NCBI RefSeq assembly: GCF_022815645.1
Contig: NZ_JALGRO010000007.1
Span: 1-64,000 of the forward strand
Source of the DNA: Curtobacterium sp. VKM Ac-2922
GTDB lineage: Bacteria > Actinomycetota > Actinomycetes > Actinomycetales > Microbacteriaceae
Length of the DNA stretch: 64,000 nucleotides
Reading direction: 5' to 3'
The notes under the pieces: generated by a model
Told to the model about the DNA's origin: nothing
Database searches by the model: none
The model's input: the letters and a program-made list of their open reading frames with translations, nothing else
Shown here: positions 48,038 through 56,490 of the stretch, piece after piece
How positions within the stretch are numbered: position 1 is the first letter of the stretch
Layout of the letters: each line of letters begins with the position of its first letter
Position numbers and translations under genes: made by a program

Positions 48038-48052
48038 CGGCATGATGGCGGC

Positions 48053-48910
48053 GTGATCCTCGACGCGCACCACCACCTCTGGGACCCCGCCGACCGCGAC
48101 TACGCCTGGTTGGACGACTCCGTCGCGCCCATCCGCCGCCGGTTCGACGTGGACGACCTGCGAGCAGCCGTCGACGGCACCGACGTGCAGGCCACGATCG
48201 CCGTGCAGGCCGTGCACGACCCCGCCGAGACCGCGTGGTTGCTGTCGCGGCCCGCCCCCGTGGCCGGCGTCGTCGGATGGGTCGACCTGACCGCGCCGGA
48301 CGTCGTCGAGCAGCTGGCGGCGCTGGTCGACCTGGAACGACCTGGTGGCCCGCGCCTGGTCGGCATCCGGCACCTGGCGCACGACGAGCCCGACCGCGAC
48401 TGGCTCGCCCGCGACGACGTGATCGCCGGGGTGCGGGTCCTCGCCGCTGCCGGCATGCCGTTCGACCTGCTGGTCCGCGACCGCGAACACGCCGCAGCGG
48501 TGACCCTGGTCGACGCGGTCCCCGACGGCGTCTTCGTCCTCGACCACGCCGGCAAGCCCGACATCGCGCACGACGACACCGACGTGCGCATCGCGTGGCG
48601 TGCCCGGATGGACGACCTGGCTGCGCGTCCCAACGTGCTGTGCAAGGTCTCCGGCCTGGTGACCGAAGCGGGTGCGGACTGGCGCGACCGGCCCGTCGCC
48701 CACTACGCCCGCCAGGTGGTCGAGGCCTTCGGCCCGGACCGCTCGCTGTTCGGGTCGGACTGGCCGGTCTCGACCCTGCAGGGCGAGTACGCCGAGGTGC
48801 TCCGCACGGCGTCCGACGCACTGGCGGACCTGTCGGACGACGAACGCGACGCCGTCTTCCACCGGACGGCCGAGCGGGTCTACCTTGCCGCGGTCCCACC
48901 GCAGACATAG
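48053..48910 (+). CDS. L-fuconolactonase-type amidohydrolase
   Basis: A 285-aa Amidohydro_2 TIM-barrel hydrolase: MILDAHHHLWDP (HxH), LVGIRHLAHDEPD, FVLDHAGKPDI and LFGSDWPVSTL. This COG3618 family contains L-fucono-1,5-lactonases and 2-pyrone-4,6-dicarboxylate hydrolases; the fucose context selects the former. The stop lies inside the palindromic operator of the next promoter. GTG start with a CATGAT -10-like hexamer six bases ahead, perhaps leaderless. Confidence 0.85.
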   Translation: MILDAHHHLWDPADRDYAWLDDSVAPIRRRFDVDDLRAAVDGTDVQATIAVQAVHDPAETAWLLSRPAPVAGVVGWVDLTAPDVVEQLAALVDLERPGGPRLVGIRHLAHDEPDRDWLARDDVIAGVRVLAAAGMPFDLLVRDREHAAAVTLVDAVPDGVFVLDHAGKPDIAHDDTDVRIAWRARMDDLAARPNVLCKVSGLVTEAGADWRDRPVAHYARQVVEAFGPDRSLFGSDWPVSTLQGEYAEVLRTASDALADLSDDERDAVFHRTAERVYLAAVPPQT

Positions 48911-48913
48911 GAT
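48885..48913 (+). promoter_or_regulatory. promoter of the FAH-SDR-regulator genes
   Basis: TTGCCG (48885-48890) and TAGGAT (48908-48913) separated by 17 bp; the -10 lies inside the operator dyad, so the bound regulator would block RNA polymerase. Confidence 0.65.
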
Positions 48914-48919
48914 GTCTGC
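48901..48919 (+). promoter_or_regulatory. fucose operator, site 1
   Basis: GCAGACATAGGATGTCTGC is a perfect 8-bp dyad around AGG. It overlaps the stop codon of the lactonase gene and the -10 of the promoter for the next genes. The same core lies in the dehydratase promoter. Confidence 0.75.
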
Positions 48920-48992
48920 GCGGTCACGGCGACCGCGCAGCGGCTGAACGGTCGCATGCGCTGCGACGCAGCAGCGCGGAGAGCGAGGAACG

Positions 48993-49841
48993 ATGCGGTT
49001 CGCACGACTCGGCCCGGCCGGTGGGGAGATCCCCGTGGCCATCGATGCCGACGGTCGGACACACGACCTCAGACCGGTCACCACCGACATCGACGGCGGT
49101 TTCCTGGCGGACGACCCGGTCGGCCGCGTGCAGCGGGCACTCGATGCCGGCGAGCTGTCCGTCCTGCCCGACGCCGACACCCTGCGCCGCGGCGCCCCCG
49201 TCGTCCGTCCCGGCAAAGTCGTCTGCATCGGCCTGAACTACCGCGACCACGCTGCCGAGACCGGCGCGGACATCCCGACCGAGCCGATCGTGTTCATGAA
49301 GGACCCGATGACGGTGATCGGCCCCGACGACCAGGTGCTGGTCCCCCGCAAGAGCACGAAGACCGACTGGGAGATCGAGCTCGCCATCGTGATCGGCTCG
49401 ACCGCCCGCTACTGCGAGTCCGAGGACGAGGCCGCCACGCACATCGCCGGCTACACCATCGCGAACGACGTCTCCGAGCGGGAGTTCCAGATCGAGCGCG
49501 GCGGGCAGTGGGACAAGGGCAAGTCCTGCGAGACGTTCAACCCCCTGGGTCCGTGGCTGGTCACCGCCGACGCCATCGAACCGGCAGCGCTCGCACTGCG
49601 TCTGACCGTCAACGGCGAGGTGCGCCAGGACGGCTCCACCGCCGACATGATCTTCCGCCCCGCCGAGATCGTGCACTACCTGTCGCAGTTCATGGTCCTG
49701 TACCCGGGCGACGTCATCAGCACCGGCACTCCCGCTGGTGTCGCGCTCGGCAGTGGCGCCCCGTACCTGCAGCCCGGCGACGTCGTCGAGCTCACCGCGG
49801 ACGGCCTGGGGTCCCAGCGCCAGACGATGGGTGCCGCCTGA
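48993..49841 (+). CDS. fumarylacetoacetate hydrolase family protein, probable 2,4-diketo-3-deoxy-L-fuconate hydrolase
   Basis: A 282-aa FAH-fold enzyme with CIGLNYRDHAAETG, the metal-binding E-x-E of WEIELAIVIG and Asp of ANDVSEREFQ, and the C-terminal YPGDVISTGTPAGV. In the non-phosphorylating L-fucose route this enzyme cleaves 2,4-diketo-3-deoxy-L-fuconate to pyruvate and lactate. Stop and next start overlap (TGATG). Controlled by the promoter/operator at 48885-48919. Confidence 0.9.
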   Translation: MRFARLGPAGGEIPVAIDADGRTHDLRPVTTDIDGGFLADDPVGRVQRALDAGELSVLPDADTLRRGAPVVRPGKVVCIGLNYRDHAAETGADIPTEPIVFMKDPMTVIGPDDQVLVPRKSTKTDWEIELAIVIGSTARYCESEDEAATHIAGYTIANDVSEREFQIERGGQWDKGKSCETFNPLGPWLVTADAIEPAALALRLTVNGEVRQDGSTADMIFRPAEIVHYLSQFMVLYPGDVISTGTPAGVALGSGAPYLQPGDVVELTADGLGSQRQTMGAA

Positions 49842-50632
49842 TGGCCGCCGCACCGTCCACGCCCACCACCGCGGCCACGCCCGCGGTGCCGGGTCAGTCC
49901 CACCACGGCCTGCGCGCCGTCGTCACCGGCGGCGCCTCCGGCATCGGCGCCGCGATCGCCGTCGCCCTGCGTGACCGTGGGGCGACCGTCGCCGTCCTCG
50001 ACCTGCGGCCCTCGGCCGACTTACCGTCCTTCACGTGCGACGTCAGCGACGACGCCTCGGTCCGTGCGGCCGTGGCAGCAGCCGCCGACGCCCTGGGCGG
50101 GATCGACGTCCTGGTGAACAACGCCGGCATCGGCGCCCAGGGCACCGTCGAGGACAACCCGGACGACGAGTGGCGCCGGGTCTACGAGGTCAACGTGCTC
50201 GGGGCGGTCCGGCTGTCCCGCGCCTGCCTGCCGTTCCTGCGGGAGTCGGGCGCAGCCTCCATCGTGAACACCTGCTCGATCGCCGCGACCGCCGGGCTGC
50301 CCCAGCGCGCGCTGTACTCCGCCACCAAGGGCGCGATCGCCGCGTTGACGCGCGCGATGGCCGCCGACCACCTGCGCGAGGGCATCCGTGTCAACGCGGT
50401 CAACCCGGGCACCGCGGACACCCCGTGGGTCGGCCGGCTGCTCGAGTCCGCCGACGACCCCGCGGCCGAGCGCGCAGCGCTCGAGGCACGGCAGCCGCAC
50501 GGCCGACTCGTCGCCCCGGAAGAGGTCGCCGAGGCCGTCGCATACCTGACGAGCCCCCTGGCCGCGTCGACCACGGGCGTCGACCTGGCCGTCGACGGGG
50601 GGATGCAGGCGCTGCGGCTCCGACCCGCCTGA
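49841..50632 (+). CDS. SDR dehydrogenase, probable 2-keto-3-deoxy-L-fuconate dehydrogenase
   Basis: A 263-aa classical short-chain dehydrogenase: cofactor motif TGGASGIG, NNAG, catalytic Ser and YxxxK in CSIAATAGLPQRALYSATKGA. An Asp-containing DLR after beta-2 suggests NAD. Within the pathway it would oxidise 2-keto-3-deoxy-L-fuconate at C4, feeding the FAH enzyme encoded one base upstream. An L-fucose dehydrogenase role is the alternative, but the AKR at 51884 fits that better. Confidence 0.86.
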   Translation: MAAAPSTPTTAATPAVPGQSHHGLRAVVTGGASGIGAAIAVALRDRGATVAVLDLRPSADLPSFTCDVSDDASVRAAVAAAADALGGIDVLVNNAGIGAQGTVEDNPDDEWRRVYEVNVLGAVRLSRACLPFLRESGAASIVNTCSIAATAGLPQRALYSATKGAIAALTRAMAADHLREGIRVNAVNPGTADTPWVGRLLESADDPAAERAALEARQPHGRLVAPEEVAEAVAYLTSPLAASTTGVDLAVDGGMQALRLRPA

Positions 50633-50714
50633 TGGCCGGCTGCCGCGTCCAGGAGGACCGGTGCGGATATCGTCGTCAGGTCCGGTACCAGCCGGCGCAG
50701 GAAGAGGGCATCGC

Positions 50715-51392
50715 ATGGCTTCGCTGACCGACGACGCGATCGCGCGCATCCAGCAGATGATCGTGTCCGGCGAACTGACGCCCGGGCAGCGGCTGCCGCC
50801 GGAGAAGGAACTGAGCGAGTCGCTCGGGCTGTCGCGGAACAGCCTGCGCGAAGCGGTGAAGGCGCTCGAGCTCATCCGCGTGCTCGACGTCCGGCGCGGC
50901 GACGGCACCTACGTCACGTCGCTCGAACCCTCGGTGCTGCTCGAGGCGGTGTCCTTCGTCGTGGACATGCACCACGACCGATCGCTGGTCGACCTGCTCG
51001 AGGTGCGGCGCATCCTGGAGCCGGCGTCCGCGGTGCTGGCCACGGCGAGGGCATCGGAGCAGCAGATCGACGAGCTCGCGACGCTGATGGCGAGCGTGGA
51101 CGACGCCACCGGGGTCGAGGAACTGGTCGCGCACGACCTGCTCTTCCACTCCACGATCGCGGGCATCGGGGGCAACCAGTACCTGTCCGGGCTGCTCGAC
51201 GCCCTGTCGAGCAAGACCGTGCGCGTGCGGGTGTGGCGCGGGCTGACGCAGAACGGCTCGGTGCAGCGCACGCTCGACGAGCACGCGGCCATCGTCGACG
51301 CGATCCGCCGCCGCGACCCGCAGCTCGTGCAGGCCCTGGTCGTGGCGCACGTCGAGGGTGTCGAGCGGTGGCTCCGGCGGTCGCTCGACTGA
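50715..51392 (+). CDS. FadR-subfamily GntR transcriptional regulator
   Basis: A 225-aa repressor. The N-terminal winged helix (IQQMIVSGELTPGQRLPPEKELSESLGLSRNSLREAVKALELI) is followed by an all-helical FCD ligand domain with the Asp/His metal pocket (HDLLFHSTIAGIGGN, DEHAAIVDAI). It probably binds the CAGACATNGGATGTCTG dyads and responds to a pathway acid such as fuconate or its keto-deoxy product. It lies 82 bp after the SDR gene on the same strand. Confidence 0.9.
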   Translation: MASLTDDAIARIQQMIVSGELTPGQRLPPEKELSESLGLSRNSLREAVKALELIRVLDVRRGDGTYVTSLEPSVLLEAVSFVVDMHHDRSLVDLLEVRRILEPASAVLATARASEQQIDELATLMASVDDATGVEELVAHDLLFHSTIAGIGGNQYLSGLLDALSSKTVRVRVWRGLTQNGSVQRTLDEHAAIVDAIRRRDPQLVQALVVAHVEGVERWLRRSLD

Positions 51393-51505
51393 CGATCGGG
51401 GTACACGCGGTGTGAGCGCGGTCAGCCGCCACCGGGTTCACTCAGGGACTGGCCCGGAGCCGACACCCGTCGGCAGCAATCCGGACGCATCACCAGGAGG
51501 ACACC

Positions 51506-51781
51506 GTGCTCGGTCTCATCGTCAGCTTGATCATCGTCGGACTGATCGCCGGTGCGCTCGCGCGCCTGATCGTCCCCGGGAAGCAGAGCATCTCGATCCT
51601 CATGACCATCGTCCTCGGCATCGTCGGGTCGTTCGTCGGCGGGTTCCTCGGGTTCCTGATCTTCCAGCACGACCCGATGGACGGCTTCTTCCAGCCGGCC
51701 GGCATCATCGGCTCGGTCATCGGCGCCATCATCGTGCTGCTGCTCTACACGCGCTTCGCCGGTCGCGGCGCGCGCAACTAG
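51506..51781 (+). CDS. GlsB/YeaQ/YmgE-family small membrane protein
   Basis: A 91-aa protein with three spans and the family glycine pattern IVGLIAGALARLIVPG...VLGIVGSFVGGFLG...GIIGSVIGAIIVLLLY. Transglycosylase-associated or general-stress membrane proteins of unknown function. GTG start (51506) with an AGGAGG ribosome-binding site. It is unlikely to belong to the fucose pathway. Confidence 0.9.
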   Translation: MLGLIVSLIIVGLIAGALARLIVPGKQSISILMTIVLGIVGSFVGGFLGFLIFQHDPMDGFFQPAGIIGSVIGAIIVLLLYTRFAGRGARN

Positions 51782-51813
51782 GGTTCGCCCCTCGGCGCGG
51801 ATCGCGCCCGCAC

Positions 51814-51853
51814 ACGAACAACGCGCCCCGTCTCGACGGGGCGCGTTGTTCGT
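51814..51853. terminator. 18-bp bidirectional terminator at the junction of the fucose operons
   Basis: A perfect 18-bp stem (51814-51831 / 51836-51853) with loop CTCG, between the GlsB gene and the end of the convergent AKR gene. Confidence 0.88.
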
Positions 51854-51883
51854 TGTGGGGTGCGACGCTCCCCGCGCTGGCGG

Positions 51884-52834
51884 TCAGCTCGCGAGCAGGC
51901 CCTCGGCGCGCAGGTCGTGCCACAGCGCCTCGGGGACCACCGCGGCGGCACGGGCGGCGTTCTCGCGCACCTGGTCCGCCGACTGCGCTCCGACCGCGAC
52001 GGCACGGACGGCCGCCGCACGTCGGGGGAAGGCCAGCGCGGCCTCGGGGAGCGTGACCCCGTGCCGCGCACACACCGCGGCGAGCGCACGGGCCCGGTCC
52101 AGCAGCTCTGCCGGCGCGGGGGCGTAGTCGTACGTGGTGTCCTCGGCGGGCAGCGGACGGCTCAGCAGCCCGGAGTTGTAGACCCCGACCGCGACGACGT
52201 CCACGCCGCGCTCGGCACAGGTGGCGACGAGCCCGGCCGCGGGCTGTTCGAGCAGCGTGTACCGGCCCGCGAGCATCACCACGTCGCACAGCCCCGTGTC
52301 GACCGCTGCCGTCAGTGCGGCGACCGAGTTCGACCCGACGCCGACCGCGCGCACGACGCCCTCGTCCCGCAGTGCGGCGAGCGCCGGCAGCGCCTGGGTC
52401 AGCCCGGCGTGCAGGTCGTACACGTCGGGGTCGTGCAGGTAGGCGACGTCGACGTGGTCGAGCCCGAGCCGCCCGAGGGACTCGTCGAGCGAGCGGCGCA
52501 CTCCGTCGGGGGTCGGGTCCCACCGCCGGACCAGGTCGTTCAGCACCGCGAACCCGTCGTCGTCCGTGCCGTCACCCGGTCCGGGCACCAGCCGACGTCC
52601 GACCTTCGTGGACAGCGCGTAGGCATTCCGGGGCCGGTCGGCGAGCGCCGCGCCGAGGCGCCGCTCGCTCAGCCCGAGGCCGTAGTGCGGGGCCGTGTCG
52701 AAGCCGCGCACGCCGACGTCCCACGCCGCATCGACCGTGGCGCGCGCGTCGTCGTCGGACACCTCGCGCAGCAGGTTCCCGATCCCCGCGCCGCCGAACC
52801 AGAACGGTCCGCGGTCGAACTCGACGTCGCTCAT
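51884..52834 (-). CDS. aldo/keto reductase, probable L-fucose dehydrogenase
   Basis: A 316-aa AKR of the D-threo-aldose 1-dehydrogenase group: FDTAPHYGLGLSERRLG with Asp/Tyr, STKVGR with Lys, YLHDPDVYDL with His. Members oxidise L-fucose, L-galactose and related sugars at C1 to the lactone. It is last in the minus-strand fucose operon; the ATG overlaps the mutarotase stop (ATGA). Lack of any other sugar C1 dehydrogenase in the cluster supports the role. Confidence 0.87.
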   Translation of the reverse strand: MSDVEFDRGPFWFGGAGIGNLLREVSDDDARATVDAAWDVGVRGFDTAPHYGLGLSERRLGAALADRPRNAYALSTKVGRRLVPGPGDGTDDDGFAVLNDLVRRWDPTPDGVRRSLDESLGRLGLDHVDVAYLHDPDVYDLHAGLTQALPALAALRDEGVVRAVGVGSNSVAALTAAVDTGLCDVVMLAGRYTLLEQPAAGLVATCAERGVDVVAVGVYNSGLLSRPLPAEDTTYDYAPAPAELLDRARALAAVCARHGVTLPEAALAFPRRAAAVRAVAVGAQSADQVRENAARAAAVVPEALWHDLRAEGLLAS

Positions 52835-53151
52835 GCCTGCCCTTCGAGCGTCCACACCAGCGGCACGCCGTCGTCGTTCCCCGAGTAGTCGTCGTCGGCC
52901 TCGAGCAGCGGGTTGATCACGGCCTGCCAGTCGGCGTTCACCGGGTCGTCCGCCAACGACCGACGCATGGCACGGTGGTCCTCGACCTCGATCAGGTGGA
53001 TCAGGTCCTGGCCGTCGCGCCAGATGCTCCAGTTCGCCACCCCGGCGGCACGCAGGCGTTCCACCAGGGCGTCCGGGATGGCAGCGTGTGCCTGCTCGTA
53101 GTCGTCCTCGCGCCCGGCCCGCAGGCGGGTGCGCGACAGGATCCGCTGCAT
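52831..53151 (-). CDS. L-rhamnose/L-fucose mutarotase (RhaM-like)
   Basis: A 106-aa ferredoxin-like-fold protein: RTRLRAGREDDYEQAHAAIPDALVERLRAAGVANWSIWRDG and NADWQAVINPLLE. RhaM-type mutarotases interconvert sugar anomers; next to an L-fucosidase and an L-fucose dehydrogenase it probably supplies the anomer the dehydrogenase uses. Start overlaps the fucosidase stop by one base. Confidence 0.9.
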   Translation of the reverse strand: MQRILSRTRLRAGREDDYEQAHAAIPDALVERLRAAGVANWSIWRDGQDLIHLIEVEDHRAMRRSLADDPVNADWQAVINPLLEADDDYSGNDDGVPLVWTLEGQA

Positions 53152-54476
53152 CAGTCGCGCAGGAAGAGCTCGACGACGGGCAGCGCGACGTCGGGTCGCT
53201 GGATCGGCAGCGTGAGCGTCAGCGTCCCCGCGGGCTGGCCGCCGAGTCCGGTGGTCAGTGCCCGGACCGAGGGGTCGATCGAGCGGAAGAACACCTCGGA
53301 CGCGTCGTTCAGCAGCTGGGCGTACTCGACGCGTCCCGCCAACCCCGCCAGGTGCACGTGCTCGAACGGCCAGGCGAACAGGTGCAGGTACAGCCGGTTG
53401 CCGTTCTGCGTGTAGACGGCGTTCGGCGGTGCCTGGAACTCCGAGGGGCCGGCGCCGTACACCGAGCGGCCGTGCTGGTGCATCCACGCCCCGAAGCCGT
53501 CGAGCGTCGCACGCGAGACCCCGTCGAACTCGCCCCGGCCGGTCGGGCCGATGTTGAGCAGCATGTTCCCGTTGTTCGACACCCCGTCGACGAGCATGCG
53601 GACCAGCAGGTCGACGCTCTTGACGTTCTGGTTGTCGCGGTCGTAGCCCCACGAGCCGTTGAGCGTCTGGCACGCCTCCCACGGCACCTGCACGCCGTCG
53701 ACCTCCATGGGCTTGTCCGGCTGGTACTGCTCGGGCGTGACGATGTCGCCGGGGATGTCGAGCCGGTCGTTGACGATGATGCCGGGCTGCAGGCGCCGGG
53801 TGAGCGCCATCAGCTCCGAGGAGCCCCAGTCCTCGCGGCCCTTGCCGCCCCAGACGTCGTGGTGGTCGTCCTCGCGGTACGAGAAGTCGTAGAACAGGTA
53901 GTCGACCTGGCCGTAGTCGGTCAGCAGCTCGGTGACCTGCCCGTGCAGGTACTCGCGGTAGCGAGCCATGTCGCGGCCCTCGTTGAGCGCGGCGATCGCC
54001 TGGTCGCCGTCGTTCCGCCGCGGGTGGTGCCCGTCGATCGTGAAGTCCGGGTGGTGCCAGTCGATCAGCGAGTGGTAGAAGCCGACCTTGAGCCCCTCGG
54101 CGCGGACGGCGTCGACGAACTCACGGACGATGTCGCGGCCGAAGGGCGTGTTCGTGGACTTGTAGTCGGTGAGCGCGGAGTCCCACAGGCAGAAGCCCTC
54201 GTGGTGCTTCGTGGTGAGCACGACGTACTTCATGCCCGCCAGTCGTGCCCGACGCGCCCAGTCGGCGGCGTCGAACAGGTCCGGGTCGAAGTGGTCGAAG
54301 TACCGCTGGTAGGCGTCCTCGGTGATGTACTCGCGGTTCTTGATCCACTCGTGCCGGGCCGGCAGCGCGTACAGGCCCCAGTGGATGAACATGCCGAAGC
54401 GGTCGTGGGTGAACCAGGCGGGCAGGCCGGACGGGTCGGTCGCGGTCTGCGGCTGGGCCGGTGCGGTGATGGTCAC
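53151..54476 (-). CDS. alpha-L-fucosidase (GH29)
   Basis: A 441-aa retaining alpha-L-fucosidase. Family motifs: WFTHDRFGMFIHWGLYALPA, GMKYVVLTTKHHEGFCLWDS and LTDYGQVDYLFYDFSYRED, whose Asp197 sits at the nucleophile position. No signal peptide, so it works in the cytoplasm on oligosaccharides imported by the adjacent ABC transporter. GTG start at 54476 with AAAGGAACACC in front. It lacks any obvious C-terminal carbohydrate-binding module. Confidence 0.92.
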   Translation of the reverse strand: MTITAPAQPQTATDPSGLPAWFTHDRFGMFIHWGLYALPARHEWIKNREYITEDAYQRYFDHFDPDLFDAADWARRARLAGMKYVVLTTKHHEGFCLWDSALTDYKSTNTPFGRDIVREFVDAVRAEGLKVGFYHSLIDWHHPDFTIDGHHPRRNDGDQAIAALNEGRDMARYREYLHGQVTELLTDYGQVDYLFYDFSYREDDHHDVWGGKGREDWGSSELMALTRRLQPGIIVNDRLDIPGDIVTPEQYQPDKPMEVDGVQVPWEACQTLNGSWGYDRDNQNVKSVDLLVRMLVDGVSNNGNMLLNIGPTGRGEFDGVSRATLDGFGAWMHQHGRSVYGAGPSEFQAPPNAVYTQNGNRLYLHLFAWPFEHVHLAGLAGRVEYAQLLNDASEVFFRSIDPSVRALTTGLGGQPAGTLTLTLPIQRPDVALPVVELFLRD

Positions 54477-54498
54477 GGTGTTCCTTTCACGGGGGCGA

Positions 54499-55416
54499 CT
54501 ACCGGCCACCGAGGCCGGAGGTGACGATGCCCTTGACGAGGTGCTTCTGCAGCAGGATCAGCAGGATGACGGTCGGCAGCATCGAGATCACCGACGCGGC
54601 CATGACGAGGTTCCACTCGCTGCCCTGCTGTCCGAAGAACTGCTGCAGACCGAGTGGGATGGTGCCGTGCGCCTCGACGTCGTTGACGACGACCAAGGGC
54701 CACAGGAACGAGTTCCAGTAGGAGATGAACGAGAAGACGGCCAGGACGGCGAGCGTCGGCCGGGCGAGCGGCAGCATCACCGAGAAGAAGGTCCGGACGG
54801 GGCCGGCGCCGTCGACCCGGGCCGCGTCGTCGAGCTCCTGCGGGATGGTGAGGAAGAACTGCCGGACCAGGAACGCGCCCAGCGCGGTGAACGCCCACGG
54901 GATGATGAGCGCCTTGAAGGTGTCGACCCACCCGAGGCCCTGCATCATCACGTACATCGGGATGACCAGGACGTCCTGCGGGATCATCAGCGTCGCCAGG
55001 AACAGGACGAACACGCCGTTCCGCCCGCGCCACCGGAGCCGCGAGAACGCGTACCCGGACAGCACCGCGACGGCGACGTTGATGGCGGTGCCGACGGCGG
55101 CGACGAACACACCGTTCAGGATGAACCGCGCGAAGGGCAGGTACGTGAACGCCTGCACGTAGTTGTCCCACTCGAGCGACCGCCCCCACAGCGTCGGCGG
55201 GGTGGTGAACACCTGGTCGGCGGGCTTCAGGCTCGTCGCCACCATGTACACCAGCGGCGAGACGAACAGCAGCGCCACAAGGCACAGCAGCACGTACCCG
55301 ATCGCACGTCGCACGCGACCAGGGCGGGGCGCCGACCGCGTCCGGGCGAGCGACCTGGGGTTGACCGTCCGGTTCGCCGTGGTGGCACCGAGGCCACTCC
55401 GCACCGCTTCACTCAT
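54499..55416 (-). CDS. sugar ABC transporter permease (MalG type)
   Basis: A 305-aa inner-membrane permease with six spans after a basic N-terminus and the EAA-type loop DDAARVDGAGPVRTFFSVMLPLARP. It pairs with the MalF-like subunit whose gene it overlaps by 8 nt. No ATPase gene is in the cluster, so a shared MsiK-like ATPase from elsewhere is expected, as in many actinobacteria. Confidence 0.93.
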   Translation of the reverse strand: MSEAVRSGLGATTANRTVNPRSLARTRSAPRPGRVRRAIGYVLLCLVALLFVSPLVYMVATSLKPADQVFTTPPTLWGRSLEWDNYVQAFTYLPFARFILNGVFVAAVGTAINVAVAVLSGYAFSRLRWRGRNGVFVLFLATLMIPQDVLVIPMYVMMQGLGWVDTFKALIIPWAFTALGAFLVRQFFLTIPQELDDAARVDGAGPVRTFFSVMLPLARPTLAVLAVFSFISYWNSFLWPLVVVNDVEAHGTIPLGLQQFFGQQGSEWNLVMAASVISMLPTVILLILLQKHLVKGIVTSGLGGR

Positions 55417-56383
55417 AGTGCACCCACCGCTTCTGCCCGAGGAACTGCACGGCCGTCACGCCGAGGATGATGACGAACAGCACCCAGGCACCGGCGGACG
55501 CCAGCCCGAGCTGCTGGTTCTGGAAGCCCGTGTTGTAGATGTACTGCACCAGGGTCTCGGTGGCGGTGCCGGGTCCGCCCTTGGTCAGGACGAAGGGCTG
55601 CACGAAGACCTGGAACGACGTGATGAGGGTCATCATCGCGGCGAAGAACACCGACGGCGAGATGAGCGGGAACTTGATCGCCCAGAACATCTGCCACGCG
55701 TTGGCCCCGTCGAGCTCGGCGGCCTCGAGCTGGTTCTCCGGCACCGAGTCGAGCGCGGCCGAGAAGATCAGCATGTTGTAGCCGAAGCCCTGCCACACGC
55801 TCATCGTGACGATGGCGAGCATCGCCCAGTGCTCGTCGGCCAGGAAGTTCGGGGCGTGCACGCCGAGGGTCGACTGCAGTGACGCGTCGATGGCACCACC
55901 GGGCTGGTACAGCATGCGCCAGACCACGACGTTGGCGACGATCGGCGTGATGGTCGGGATGAAGAACAGCACGCGGAACACGTGGCGTCCGCGGATCCGC
56001 GGGGTCAGCCACGCGGCGAGCCCGAGCGACACGACCAGGTTGAGCGGCACGTAGAGCACCACGAACAGCACGGTGTTCAGCGTGACGGTCCGGAAGACCG
56101 GGTCGCTGAAGAGCTTCGTGTAGTTCTGCAGGCCGGCGAACGATCGGTCCCCGAGCGTCGGCCAGTTCATGAAGCTCACGACGAGCGAGGCGAGGATCGG
56201 GAATGCCGTGAAGACGACGAGCCCGAGCGAGTGGGGTGCGGCGAACGCGGCGCCCCACCACGAGCGGCGCCCGACCTCGACGGCGGCGCCGTCCCGCTGC
56301 TTCGGCCCGGTGGTCCCGGCCGCGACCGCGGTCGCGACCGCGGGGACGGCCGATGCGGCCGGTGGGTCCTGGATGGTGGTCAT
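55409..56383 (-). CDS. sugar ABC transporter permease (MalF type)
   Basis: A 324-aa permease with six spans, LQNYTKLFSDPVFRTVTLNT after the first span and the coupling loop EAAELDGANAWQMFWAIKFPLISP. Strong AGGAGG ribosome-binding site before the ATG at 56383. A hairpin (56436-56467) between the binding-protein gene and this one could lower permease expression relative to the binding protein. Confidence 0.93.
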   Translation of the reverse strand: MTTIQDPPAASAVPAVATAVAAGTTGPKQRDGAAVEVGRRSWWGAAFAAPHSLGLVVFTAFPILASLVVSFMNWPTLGDRSFAGLQNYTKLFSDPVFRTVTLNTVLFVVLYVPLNLVVSLGLAAWLTPRIRGRHVFRVLFFIPTITPIVANVVVWRMLYQPGGAIDASLQSTLGVHAPNFLADEHWAMLAIVTMSVWQGFGYNMLIFSAALDSVPENQLEAAELDGANAWQMFWAIKFPLISPSVFFAAMMTLITSFQVFVQPFVLTKGGPGTATETLVQYIYNTGFQNQQLGLASAGAWVLFVIILGVTAVQFLGQKRWVHYE

Positions 56384-56435
56384 GCGACGACCTCCTGATC
56401 GTTCGCGCGGTCCTGGGGGTGGGTGGTGTCGGACT

Positions 56436-56467
56436 GGAGGCGCGGGGCGGGGTCGCCCCGAGCCTCC
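56436..56467 (-). terminator. intra-operon hairpin between binding protein and permease genes
   Basis: A 14-bp stem with one mismatch (56436-56449 / 56454-56467), built on ggaggc/gcctcc, 23 bp after the binding-protein stop. Probably a partial terminator or RNA-stabilising structure; it is a GGGAGGC-family hairpin. Confidence 0.6.
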
Positions 56468-56490
56468 CGTCCGTCACCGGGTCGGGTCGG